Both the position numbers and the translations under genes were made by a program. From Typhlomys cinereus (taxonomy: Eukaryota; Chordata; Mammalia; Rodentia; Platacanthomyidae), in NCBI GenBank assembly GCA_023101885.1, contig JALPQD010000138.1:1728542-1792541 (forward strand): a DNA stretch of 64,000 nt. The letters are read 5' to 3'. The notes below the pieces were generated by a model, which did not search any database, was not told the DNA's origin, and saw only the letters and a list, made by a program, of their open reading frames with translations. Positions 54,568 through 64,000 of the stretch are shown piece after piece. How positions within the stretch are numbered: the first letter of the stretch is position 1; the number at the start of each line of letters is the position of its first letter.

Positions 54568-56261
54568 AGCTGTCCACCTCTGTTTACAAAAGGCACAAGA
54601 ACTATCCTTTTCTACTCCAGGTAGGCTGACATGTTGACATGCCATCTGCCATTTGCAGCCCTAAAAGACCAGGGTGTACTGAGTTCCTAAGACAGAATCT
54701 TAGCCACGGTTCATGTTCTCTGAATGATTTCATGGCTGTCAGTAGGAATGATGTCAGCAGGCATGGAAATATCTCCATTTCTGCCTCAGGGGGTTTCTCT
54801 TCTGCATGCACTACTAGGAGCCCAGGTAATCCAAACACCAACCTACCATCATGATCTGCATCACGAACTCTCAAAAAAATGTCATCATTGTGTCCACAAG
54901 AAGACTTTAGTCCTCAATCCATGTACATTTCATAAAAGAGAAACTGGCCTCTTACTCTGAACTTTGATCCTGGGAATTTCAGACTGCCAACCTAATTTCA
55001 GAAGACACTCCTACCAAGCCCACACTGTAGCACTTAAATAAAACAAGGCCCCCCACTCAGTGGAGGTTGTCCATATTTGGGGCTCAGCTCCAGGCTTGAG
55101 CCACACTCCCTCCCTGCATCCAGCCCCTGGGATGCTGGCCCAGACCCCGGGCTCTACCCCAGCAACAACCGCGGCTTTGTTTCCTAGGGGCATAGAAAGT
55201 TCTCTCTCCCTGGCAGGCTCATTCATCTGACTCTTAATTAGACATAGACCCCCACAGTGCCATGTCCTCCACTGCGATCTCTGACAAGCTCTTAGGGGGC
55301 CTCTCCTGACTCCCTACTGAGTCATGTGATCAGAAGAGAAATCACCGTTCCCTGCCCCCTGCCAACACCCACCCATCCAGCCTAGAACTCAAGCCATATC
55401 AAGAAGGCGGCCAGCTGTCCAATACAGGCTCTTAGGCTGCAGAAATCTCTTGCTGGTATTGAGTTGAAATTGGACTTCCCTTTTGCTGCGTTTATATCCT
55501 GTCTTTTTGCAGAAACAGATCATCCAGCCTTTAGTAATACAAATGAATTCTCTTCTATTCTATGTGGATTTCACGCCCATCCCAGCCACTCTAACATGGA
55601 TCCTTCCCAGGTTATAAACAAACATCAGGCTCACATGAGACCATCCAGACCAAAATCTCTTCCAGGTGGGATTTAAAAAAAATAACAACAAAATCCACAA
55701 ATTAATGACTTGTAATCTGATCCCTCTCCTTCGGTCTCACTGCCCAGACCATACAACAGTTGATCAGTCAAAATAGCTAATTCTCTACGAATATCCAGTT
55801 ACCCTTCTTTTTATTATCAGAACCTAAATTTTCAGCTGGCCACATGGTCACACAGGTAAAAGAGTTCAATTCTAATCACTCACGAAGCCATGGGACTTGA
55901 TTTCTAGCATCAGAGATGCTCTCAGGAACGTATGAGGAACTTCTTAGTCCCTCAGAGCATGAGAGGGAAGGTTGTTTTTCCCACCTTCATCATCCTGCCT
56001 CCAAAACTCAGTCTGCAAACTCTAGCCATCATCCTGGACCATAAGGACCCACTGGGACAATTAGACAGAAGGCCACCACATCAGTCTGGGATTGCCTAAC
56101 TCTAGGCCTGATTTACGAAAAAAACAAATCCGTTCTGTTTAAACCAACTGTGAGGTCCTTCTTCAATATGCTTTGAGACTTAATTCAAAACTTGCCCCCT
56201 TGAGTCACTATAAAAGATATGTATTGACACAAGAACTCTACAGCATTTGTCCCTCTCTCTT
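54568..56261. other. unassigned sequence, no gene seen
   Basis: About 1.7 kb without recognised repeats. The frames of 60-90 codons have no domain. Confidence 0.5.
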
Positions 56262-56305
<44 letters not shown>

Positions 56306-56326
56306 TAGATAGATAGATAGATAGAT
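56262..56326 (+). repeat. (GACA)n(GATA)n array
   Basis: About 11 GACA units followed by 5 GATA units. Confidence 0.97.
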
Positions 56327-56545
56327 GTAGATCAGTTGGGATATAGATCAGTTGCTTAGAGTGCTTGCTGATCACAGAGTTGGATCCCCACACCACATAA
56401 TGCAGGCACATGGTGCACACCCCTATTTCCAGCTCTTGGGAGGTAGAAGCAGGAGGGTAAGGAGTTCTAAGTCATTCTCAGCTGCATGGCAAGTTTAAAG
56501 CCAGCCTGTGACACATGAGACCCTGTCTCAAAAATAAAATAATTT
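56327..56545 (+). mobile_element. B4/ID-B1 composite SINE
   Basis: 'gttgggatatagatcagttgc' head, 'gagttggatccccacacc' B box, 'ggcacatggtgcacacccc', 'ttgggaggtagaagcagg' and 'gagaccctgtctcaaaa', then an A-rich tail. Confidence 0.87.
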
Positions 56546-56579
56546 ATAATAAGGAAAAGTTAAATTGGATACATTTGCT

Positions 56580-56875
56580 CTCTTGCAACCATTTTAACAA
56601 ATTACCACAGAATTGATGACTTCAAATGAAAGAGAATTATTCTCTTAGCGTTCATTCTGGAGGGCAAAGCCCCAAGTCCGTGTCAGTGGGCTGAAGTCAA
56701 GGTGCTGACAGACCTAAACACCTTCCAGTGGCTCTAGGAGAGAAGGCTTCCTTGCCTCACCCAGCCTCTGTGGCCCCTGGCATTCCTTGACTCATGGTGG
56801 TACCACTCCAACCCAGAGCTCGAACCCTAAACCATCAAGTCAACACCTGTATCTATGACAACCAGTAAGTATAGA
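56580..56875 (-). mobile_element. MLT1-type LTR, partial
   Basis: 'accattttaacaaattacc', 'ttctggagggcaaagccc', 'ggctgaagtcaaggtgctg', 'ggcattccttgactcatgg' are complements of MLT1 phrases. Confidence 0.78.
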
Positions 56876-57055
56876 AAATTCCTAAGAAGGATGTACTTGC
56901 AAACAGGTCCTGCCATGCAGTAGAGTGGCCGGGAGCTACTGGAAGCTCCACTTTCCCACAATGGAGGGTAACTTCACAAGACACTCACCTCATACAGGAC
57001 AGGCCCAGGTCAGGCACACTGGACTGAGACCCTCTACTCAGCGACTACTTATACG

Positions 57056-57300
57056 AGAAAGATGACCGTTGATTGGAGACCTTTGTTAAACGCTAAAAAG
57101 TGGAGGTAAGTTAATTAAGATATAACTTCAACAATGACACCAGCTTTCTCTCGTCAACAGTTCCTAAGACAGGGACAGGCGGCATTAATTGTTGCAATTA
57201 ATTAGGCATTAAACTGATAATGGGTACAGCTGCTAACAATTAACAGCTAATTATGTCAAGCACTTTAACCATTTCACAAAAGAAATGGAAATGGGAGGGA
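57056..57300. promoter_or_regulatory. candidate conserved enhancer with dense homeodomain cores
   Basis: 57181-57255 packs at least eight ATTA/TAAT cores (cattaattg, caattaattagg, cattaaac, gataatgg, caattaac, ctaattatg) around an E-box cagctg at 57227-57232. A second gttaattaag lies at about 57110. Repeat-free and not coding. Function is inference. Confidence 0.42.
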
Positions 57301-57554
57301 AGGGAGAGGGAGATGGAGAGAGAGAAAGCAGTTACCTTGTAAACAAATCAGAGGCTGTTCGCTCAGAATGCAGCTGGATCATCGGAGGGAAACACAACAC
57401 AAAAGTTGGTAGGAGCCCCCTCTCCAGCAAGGCTGAGCTATGCAGAAGCCTTGTAAGCCTGAATTTGAGGGGGAGGGAGGGGAAGGGTGATCCAAGCCAA
57501 GCTGAGTCCTCAGTAGTTGGCACTACTGCCTGACAGCAGAATTTCATGGGAGTG
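57301..57554. other. unassigned sequence
   Basis: An 82-codon frame on plus and a 71-codon frame on minus overlap. No domain. Confidence 0.5.
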
Positions 57555-57680
57555 ATTACTACTATATTCCCATCTTGTGGATAAGAAAACTAAGGCACAG
57601 TGAGGTTAACCGACTTGTCGAGGGTCATCCATGCACTTCTCTTAGATTCTAATCCAGGTGCACAGGGTTCCCTTAAACAA
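57555..57680 (-). mobile_element. MIR
   Basis: 'cccatcttgtggataagaaaac', 'ctaaggcacagtgaggttaacc', 'gacttgtcgagggtcatcc' and 'gattctaatccaggtgc' are clear complements of MIR. Confidence 0.88.
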
Positions 57681-58894
57681 AGCACATCCTACTGATTTAA
57701 TGAACACTAGCAGAGAAGCAATGTTTGACTGAACCATAAATTCAACCAGTTAATTTGTAGAGGAAAAAGGGGTAGTTCAAACCAGAATGGGAATTTTCCA
57801 AAGTGACCTGGCTCCTGCTTCTCTAGGGAAATCTGTCATCCTGGCTCAGGGGCGAGAGGTAGTTCCAAATTGGCTCTTTGGGGGCACTTCAGATTCATTT
57901 CCCCGGTGAACTTCACAGTACACGTCATTAGTTGGCTTCATCTCTAGAGATCCGGGTTTGAAGACCCCAAGATGATCCTGGACAATGGCTGCTGTAGGTG
58001 CATGGACCACATTTTGAGGACCACTGCTCTACATCACCCCATTCCTGGCCATTGGTCTTTGTCTCGGGCCATGAGACCTCACCAAGAACCACCAATTTTC
58101 ACTAAATTTCCCCAGAGTGAGCTCTTCCATCCCGTCTAGCCCAGTAGGCACCAGTGTTTATATTGGTACCACTGACTTCAAGGTCTAACTGGATCATCCT
58201 AAACCAGGTCCAGTTGTTGAGTTGTTTTGTTTTTTAAAGAATCCACAAAAAAGGGTCAAATGCCTTCTGTTTCCTCCTAGCTTGCTGGAGAGTAAGAGGA
58301 ATTTTTCATTAGCCAAGAGCAAAGAAAGCAATCTACTCTAACAGGCTAACAGTAACGGATGCCTGTGGATACTGCCTCCAGGTCTTCACGGATATTATAA
58401 TTGTAACCTCATTGGCTCCTGAGGAGGGCAACACTTGCCTTCTCTTTTTCCCTTAAATTCCACCCCTGAGCTTCCCAGAGCTGGGGGAAGATATGTGTGA
58501 CCCCCTCCTTCCAACCACGTGTGTCCAGGACCCCTCCGTCTAGGATACAGGACAGCACAGGGGGCGGAGGGGCTGTCAGCACTACAGGGAGCTGTATGAG
58601 GACTGTTTTCGTGGGCTATGCTCATAGCACAGGAAGTCCCTGAATGAGAGCTGGTTCTTTGGAGTTACAAAGATCAAGTTGGAAAGTAGAAACACTCGGT
58701 AAGTCTCAGGTCTTCTGCAGGCCCAGAACAAATCCCTGGCTTGGAATTTGTGTCCTCTCCCTCAAAACTTTCAGGTTCCCGGTCTTGATAATATGAAGGG
58801 AAATCACTGATAAAGCACTGGGTGTATTAGCTCTTCTTCAGGATGATTTTGAAGGATCAGAAGATGCCTCCATATTATTTATTTCGCTATTAGC
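57681..58894. other. unassigned sequence, no gene seen
   Basis: No recognised repeat or coding signal. Confidence 0.5.
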
Positions 58895-59460
58895 AGAAAT
58901 TAAAATCATTTCCTTCTTTCCAAAAGGAAACATGACATTGTAGGAAAGGCCTTTAAATGTATTATTCTGTTTCTATGAATTAACTCTGAGAAAATAATTG
59001 GAAAAGGACTCAAAGATGAATGTTCAAAGACATCAGCTACCATAATAGCAAAAAATAGCAATAATATCAAAAAATGCAAACAACGTAAATGCATGAATAG
59101 AAACAACTGTAGTTAAATGGAGCATGGAAAATGCATTCACTGAAATATTATGTGACTAATAAAAATTATGTTAGAGACATGAGAAAATGCACATAATAAT
59201 ACCAAGTTATAAAATGCAATCTGTAAGGAAAAGATATTATTTTGTAAAGCTGTGTATGGCTATATATGTGTCATCTCTAGAGGGGAAAACAAACACTAAA
59301 AATATATATATCAAAAGTTTTGCAGTGAATAACTTTATATGATGAATACTCAGAAACTTTCTGGGTCTTTTTTCCTTTTATGCTTCTTTTATATATTTTT
59401 TCAAGCATCCAAATTTTTTAGATTGAGCACGCAAAGGGGCCTGAAGAAAGTTATAGAATG
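58895..59460 (+). mobile_element. old L1 3' end (L1M-type)
   Basis: 'agctaccataatagcaaaaaa', 'gtaaatgcatgaatagaaac', 'gttaaatggagcatgg', 'ccaagttataaaatgcaatc' and 'atcaaaagttttgcagtg' follow the order of an old L1 3' end. No open frame. Confidence 0.68.
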
Positions 59461-59654
59461 AACAAAATAACTGAGAGTGATGCAAATTTAGATCTCCTGA
59501 AGAGCTGTGGTAAATATTTTGGGGAGGGGGCAATCTTCCATCTTCCTCTTGCATCTAAAATCTGTCTCCATACAATAAGCATAGAGGGATAATTATAAAT
59601 ACATGGATGTTTTTAATGCATTTTAGTTTACTTATTAGAAAGAAGGGGAAAGAA

Positions 59655-59815
59655 AAAAGAGAGAGAGAGAGAATGCACACATGGTACAATGCATGACTAG
59701 ATTTTGGAGGACAATTTTCAGAAATCAGTTCTCTCCCTCTACCAATAAGCTTCTAGGCATCAAACTTGGGTTGCCAGTTTTGCAAGCAGAGCTATCTGCC
59801 CTAACGAATCTTTTT
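59655..59815 (-). mobile_element. B3/B2-like SINE
   Basis: On plus: GAGA run, 'gattttggaggacaattttcag', 'atcagttctctccctctacc', 'catcaaacttgggttgcc' and 'tgcaagcagagctatctgccc' are complements of a B3 element. Confidence 0.78.
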
Positions 59816-60469
59816 TAATACAGTCTAATTAATGTCAGCTATTCCTCTATTATTTATAATTTTTAAATTGTAGAAAGTTTTAAAATATGGTAAAGTTTGA
59901 TCCTAATTTTCCTAATAAATATGACAATTATCTATCCCAGCATCAGATTTTATGGACATTTCAGGACAAAAAAACGAAGAGTGTAAGAGATCGCTCTGGG
60001 ATCACACCCACAGATAGATACATACCTAAATCAATTGATCAATCGATAGATAGGTAAGTGGGTAGGTAGATAAAGATATAACATCCTTATTTTATTAAAT
60101 GCTTTTTATCATGACTAGAGAATGTGTTCTTTTTTACTCTGTTATATTCTATTGTTCTCAAAACACAGTTTCCAAGTAATTTGGCATAGGATAATGCCAT
60201 GTAAGAGAGCAATGATTTAAAACAACTGAATAGAATGTCACATTTCTCAAATATTCATATTATACTTAAATTTCCCATGATTTTAAAAGAAAAAGCAAAT
60301 ACTAATTTATCCATTTTCATATTATTTTAGAGACAGTTCTGTGAGAAAAATAGCTATTAATTCAATTACCCACTAGCCTATTGATGAACTTTTTAAAAAA
60401 TCTGCAAGCCCATATCCAGAAGGTACAAGAAAACAGGCTTTCATGGTAATCATATCTATCCCCGCCCTT
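59816..60469. other. unassigned A/T-rich sequence
   Basis: No recognised feature apart from a short degenerate GATA-like patch near 60010-60080. Confidence 0.5.
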
Positions 60470-60830
60470 CTTAACTTCCATCCCCCACACAACAACAAAG
60501 ATTTTTTTTCTCTCCATAATGTCTCCTAGCAGCCAAACACAGGCGCTGCTAATGAATATTAATTGACCTAACATCTTGTGCTGATGCAACTGTGCACATT
60601 TCCCTGTCTCATTTGGTTGCTAGGGAACCATGAGAGACAGCCATGGGGCCCTGGGACCCATACCTTTTAATACAGGGCAAGGTTAAGCCACAAATCAGAA
60701 AGAGTCTGCCTGATTGATAGTGTATGTGAGCAAGTACGGGTGCAGATGTGGTCCTGTCAAATAAGCCGAGGGATAAATAAATAGCAATCGACAGTTCAGC
60801 AGTAGACAAGCAAACCGGCGGAGATGAGGA
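60470..60830. promoter_or_regulatory. candidate conserved enhancer with RFX X-box and PBX/MEIS words
   Basis: Repeat-free. Seen: taatgaatattaattga at 60550-60566, the near-palindrome ggttgctagggaacc at 60615-60629, tgattgat (PBX/HOX word) at 60711-60718 and ctgtcaa (MEIS/TGIF word) at 60754-60760. No coding frame of note. The regulatory role is inferred. Confidence 0.42.
60615..60629. promoter_or_regulatory. RFX-type X-box
   Basis: ggttgctagggaacc has two inward-facing half-sites (gttgct and gggaac) separated as in the RFX X-box consensus gttrcy-nn-rgyaac, with one departure in the right arm. RFX factors bind such sites in ciliary and immune genes. Occupancy is unknown. Confidence 0.5.
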
Positions 60831-61693
60831 CTGATTCCTGGTGAGTAGGCCCTTCCCCCAAGGAGCTCTTGAAACCAGTGTTTCTGCTGCAGCTCCCCAC
60901 CTCCCCCCAAACCCCATCGCTGAAGATCCAGAGTGGAAGCATGAGGTTGGTCATGGAGGCAGCACCTGGGAAGGCTGGGGGTGGAGGGAGAGTGTGTGGT
61001 TGGATATAATTACCCTGAAATCACAAGCATCATTTCCTGTCATCCCAGTGCTCAGACAAGAGGCAAATAAGCCTGCTTGCAAGTTCCCTTCTGCACCTGC
61101 CTTTGACTTTCCTCTTCCCTTGTCCTTCTTTATGCCCCTTCAACTAGTAGAGTTCTCATCCTTATCCATGCTGGCCCCTGGCCTGGACACGCTATCCTTT
61201 TGCACTTCACAAAGAGCATGCTTTTTTCTCAGGTTCCTGGAAGTGACCTCGTTCCCTATACCTCCCACTCTGCCTTCTTCCTCTAATATCTCCCTTTTAG
61301 CCCTTGCTTTAAGACAACTTTCCTGACTAAATGAAGAACTCTTTGTCCTTGTGTCTCACAAGAATGTATACTAGTAAGAAGATTTGCTGAAGAGAAGAGC
61401 TGGACTCTGGTGGTATATCGAGACTTGGCAGGAAAATGGAAGAGTCAGGTTTCATCCTGGAAGTAAAAGGACATGAAGCAAAAGAAGGTGGGTGCCTTCC
61501 TCTGTGCTTCATCTCGTTTCCTCTAGAATACATGAACTCAAATAGGACCCCAAAGGTTTCTTTCCAGAGACTGTTTCCCAGTCCTTGTGTTCTCTTTCCC
61601 ATTTCTCCATTTTTTCCCACTCATTTATTTACTCAAAAAATATTTATTAAGCCTTTATTCCATGCCCGGATTTTTGCTGCCTCCCCCCTCCCC

Positions 61694-61695
<2 letters not shown>
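60831..61695. other. unassigned sequence
   Basis: A 161-codon plus frame (60841-61326) and a 97-codon minus frame (61327-61620) lack recognisable domains. No repeat recognised. Confidence 0.45.

Positions 61696-61762
<67 letters not shown>
61696..61762 (+). repeat. (GT)n(GA)n compound microsatellite
   Basis: About 51 bases of GT followed by 16 of GA. Confidence 0.97.
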
Positions 61763-61946
61763 TAGTGACTCCAGACAGACAGACACAGTCCCCCATATTA
61801 TGGACCTTCAGAGAGTATATAGAATAATAAACTCACAAGTAACTGTAAAACTGCAATAGTGGTGTGATACTCAGAGAAGTGTGGCACTGTGGAAGGAAAG
61901 AACTGTTTGCTTTCTGGTTAGGAACCAGAAAGGTTTTCCTGAGGAT

Positions 61947-61947
<1 letters not shown>

Positions 61948-62007
<60 letters not shown>

Positions 62008-62600
62008 AAAAAAAACACTTGAGTGTGTCCCTGGCAGTCCAAGGATGACTTCAGGAACTGTCATGGTTTGAGAATAAGTTGTCCTCCATAGGCTCATGTG
62101 TTGGAGTCCTTAATTGTTTGGGAAAATCATGGCACCTTTTGAAGGTGAAGCCTTGCTGGAGGAAGGTATGTCACAGGGGTGGGCTTTAAGGTTGGTTAGC
62201 CCAGCCCTGCTTCTGCTAAGGGTCTGTTCTTGTACTTTGAAGTTTGACATCTCTCTGCCTCCACGATGGACATGACTTAAGCTGCCTCCAGTTTCTGCCA
62301 GCCAATCATGCCTTTCCTGTTATAATGGACTGTACGTCCCCTCTGGAACCATAAGCCAAATCTCCCTTTCTCTCTTCAAGTTACTTGAGTTTGAGTGGTG
62401 TCTCACAGCCACAGAGAGAGTTATGGGTACAGGAATCATTCTGCATTGTTTTACATCATTTGACTCTAACTTCTAGAACCCGAACCACGGACTTCCACAT
62501 CTACCTGGCATTTTTTTGCATGGGATCTAGGATATGAACTCAGGTCCTTTTGCTTGGAGGGAAAAGGCTTTAAGCCCTGAGCCATCTTTCTAGTGCCTTA
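61948..62600 (-). mobile_element. B2-superfamily SINE split by a MaLR LTR
   Basis: Left piece 61948-62058: (GT)n to 62004, 'cacttgagtgtgtccctgg', 'ccaaggatgacttcagg'. Right piece 62432-62600: 'ggaatcattctgcattg', 'cttctagaacccgaacc', 'gaactcaggtccttttgc', 'ccctgagccatctttctag'. The parts join at the LTR target site. Confidence 0.9.
62059..62431 (+). mobile_element. MaLR solo LTR inside a SINE
   Basis: 373 bp from tgtcatggtttgagaat to ttatgggtaca. Flanks are ggaac (62054-62058) and ggaat (62432-62436), a 5-bp duplication with one change. Phrases 'gccttgctggaggaagg' and 'ctggaaccataagcc' are family-typical. Confidence 0.92.
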
Positions 62601-63602
62601 TCTCTATTTCTTGAAAAATATTAACTTCCTCAACCTCTTCATCATCAAATGGGATGTGGTGCCTGGATGGAATGAGGTTGGGGTTTGAGGAGAAAGTAGT
62701 TCTGGGCTCTTCCCCCCTCCCTTAAACTTTAAAGTGTTTAAGGCCTCCAGAGATTCAAAGGGAAACTCGTGTCATTAAGCACATAGGCCATTTTCCACAG
62801 AGATGGCTTCGAGTGGCTTCTTTAGCGGGTGACGCTGTGGGTTAGGTACAGTGATAATGAGCCTGGGTATATGAGATCAGAGGAAACAGCCAGTCCGCTG
62901 GCTCTGTTCGAGAATGAAAAGCAAAGAAATATTCCTAGAGAAGCACGGATGCTAGAGGGAGAACAGAAAGAGAGAAATGGACAAAGAAAAACAGAGGTGG
63001 CCAGAAGTCAGAGGCTCATGCAAGAGCCCTGGAGAGCCATCCAAGGGACCCATGGGAGACAAGGTAGCTGCTGCCTTCCCCAGCCTGCACGATAAGATCT
63101 CAGCTGCAGTGTGTTTCTCAGATACTGGGATAGTCAATCTGTGGCGTCTATTTCAGAGTTAGCTGGGAAAGGCAGAAGCTGACCCAGCCACTGCTGGGTG
63201 ACTTCAGAATTGGATGCAAGAATGCCTTCTGGCTCTTCCTTCTAATCCTACCTCTTACGACTCCAGAGAAATGCTTGACTTCTTCTGAAATATGAGCAAC
63301 GTTGCACATGTTCAAGCTCAGCGTCCTTAGTGCAGTAACTTCCAACAGAGCGGAATTTTCTCCTTATACTGAAAGCCCATACTGTGGCTTCCTGGGCCAT
63401 GATCTTCACTTTGGGAGTCACCTGGACTAGAATGTCCCTTGTAAAAGAGGAGCCCATAGGAGATTTGATGATATGGTCATTTAATCATCACACATCCTCT
63501 TACATTATGAATTCATTCCTTCTGCACATGCTCATTGAGAGCCTGTTCTATGATGCACAGCACCAGGCAGCAGCGAAACATCTTTCAGGAAAGCCAGTCA
63601 TG
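62601..63602. other. unassigned sequence, no gene seen
   Basis: No recognised repeat or coding signal in 1 kb. Confidence 0.5.
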
Positions 63603-63829
63603 GGGAAATGGCTCAGGAGTTAAAGCTTTTACCTCACAAGCAAAAGGACTTGATTTTGGATCCCCAGATCCCACAAAAAAAATGGCAGCCTGTAATTCTG
63701 GTCCTGGAAGGCAGAGCCTGGGAAACCCCAAAGCAAAACAATAAAGAAGTAAAATAATCCAGGATGATTCCTAATGCTACCCTTGAAACTCCACAGACAC
63801 ACACATTCAAGTGCCCTCTGGTACATACC

Positions 63830-63873
<44 letters not shown>
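63603..63873 (+). mobile_element. B2-superfamily SINE, older subfamily, with target duplication
   Basis: 'gggaaatggctcaggagttaa' (A box), 'gattttggatcccc' (B box), 'ctggtcctggaaggcagagc', 'aataatccaggatgattcc', then 'cacattcaagtgccctctgg' and (AC)n 63832-63873. Flanking words aagccagtcatg (63591-63602) and aagccagccatg (63874-63885) agree at 11 of 12 positions. Confidence 0.94.
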
Positions 63874-63875
<2 letters not shown>

Positions 63876-64000
63876 GCCAGCCATGCCTGCTTCAGCCCAG
63901 ACTTTCTTGTAGAACACAGAAAGCTAGGGCCACTTCAATGCAGAGCAGTTAAAGCCCAGGCAGGGCCCATTTTCTTGGGGCCTTTTCAGAATCCACTTAG
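63874..64000. other. unassigned sequence at window end
   Basis: Starts with the SINE target duplication; nothing else recognised. Confidence 0.5.

Noticed and set aside
60841..61326. 161-codon plus-strand frame as a gene
   Set aside because: Proline/serine/leucine-rich with no domain; likely a chance frame in C/T-rich DNA.

Overview
The window is mammalian nuclear DNA, almost certainly from a rodent. It is intergenic or deep-intronic: I found no reading frame, exon chain or RNA gene that I can recognise as a functional gene. The longest open frames (197 and 239 codons) are uncharacterised or pure low complexity. Rodent origin rests on a repeat complement that combines B3-, B4/ID-B1- and RSINE1-type SINEs, ORR1/MT-type MaLR LTRs, MT2-type ERVL LTRs, and L1 3' ends with rodent-style 3' UTRs. 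The dominant SINE is a tRNA-headed, (CA)n-tailed, AATAAA-ending element of the B2 superfamily. Its body differs from the mouse or rat B2 that I know, so a myodont lineage outside mouse/rat (jerboa-like or spalacid-like) fits best, but the species is not fixed. All repeat family names come from by-eye comparison with remembered consensus sequences, not from a database search.

Layout. 0.6-3.3 kb is an L1 with an inverted 5' part, itself hit by two SINEs and one MaLR LTR. 4.4-6.3 kb holds MT2-like LTRs, B3- and RSINE1-like SINEs and a MIR. 6.5-11.4 kb is repeat-poor, with several A/T-core-motif clusters that look like conserved regulatory DNA. 11.5-22.9 kb mixes old MIR/MLT1 fragments, MaLR and MT2-like LTRs and SINEs. 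23-30.3 kb is an LTR-dense block of same-orientation MT2-like LTRs. It contains a three-level nest: a MaLR provirus with both LTRs (26238-28432) inside an MT2-like LTR (25913-28604) inside a B1 SINE, with target duplications at both outer steps. 30.9-45.8 kb alternates SINEs, LTRs, old L1 pieces and unassigned sequence. 46-51.5 kb has a CpG-bearing pentamer array, an L1 3' end, a 332-bp pyrimidine tract and further nested LTRs. 52-54 kb is comparatively GC-rich and repeat-poor. 56-61 kb contains two further candidate regulatory elements, one with an RFX-type X-box. The right end holds a SINE split by a MaLR LTR and a SINE with a clear target duplication.

Because there are no genes, nothing here works together as a pathway. 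The biology is retrotransposition history (target duplications, nested order, LTR-LTR divergence) plus candidate cis-regulatory sequence. Conservation and function of the latter cannot be shown from a single sequence.
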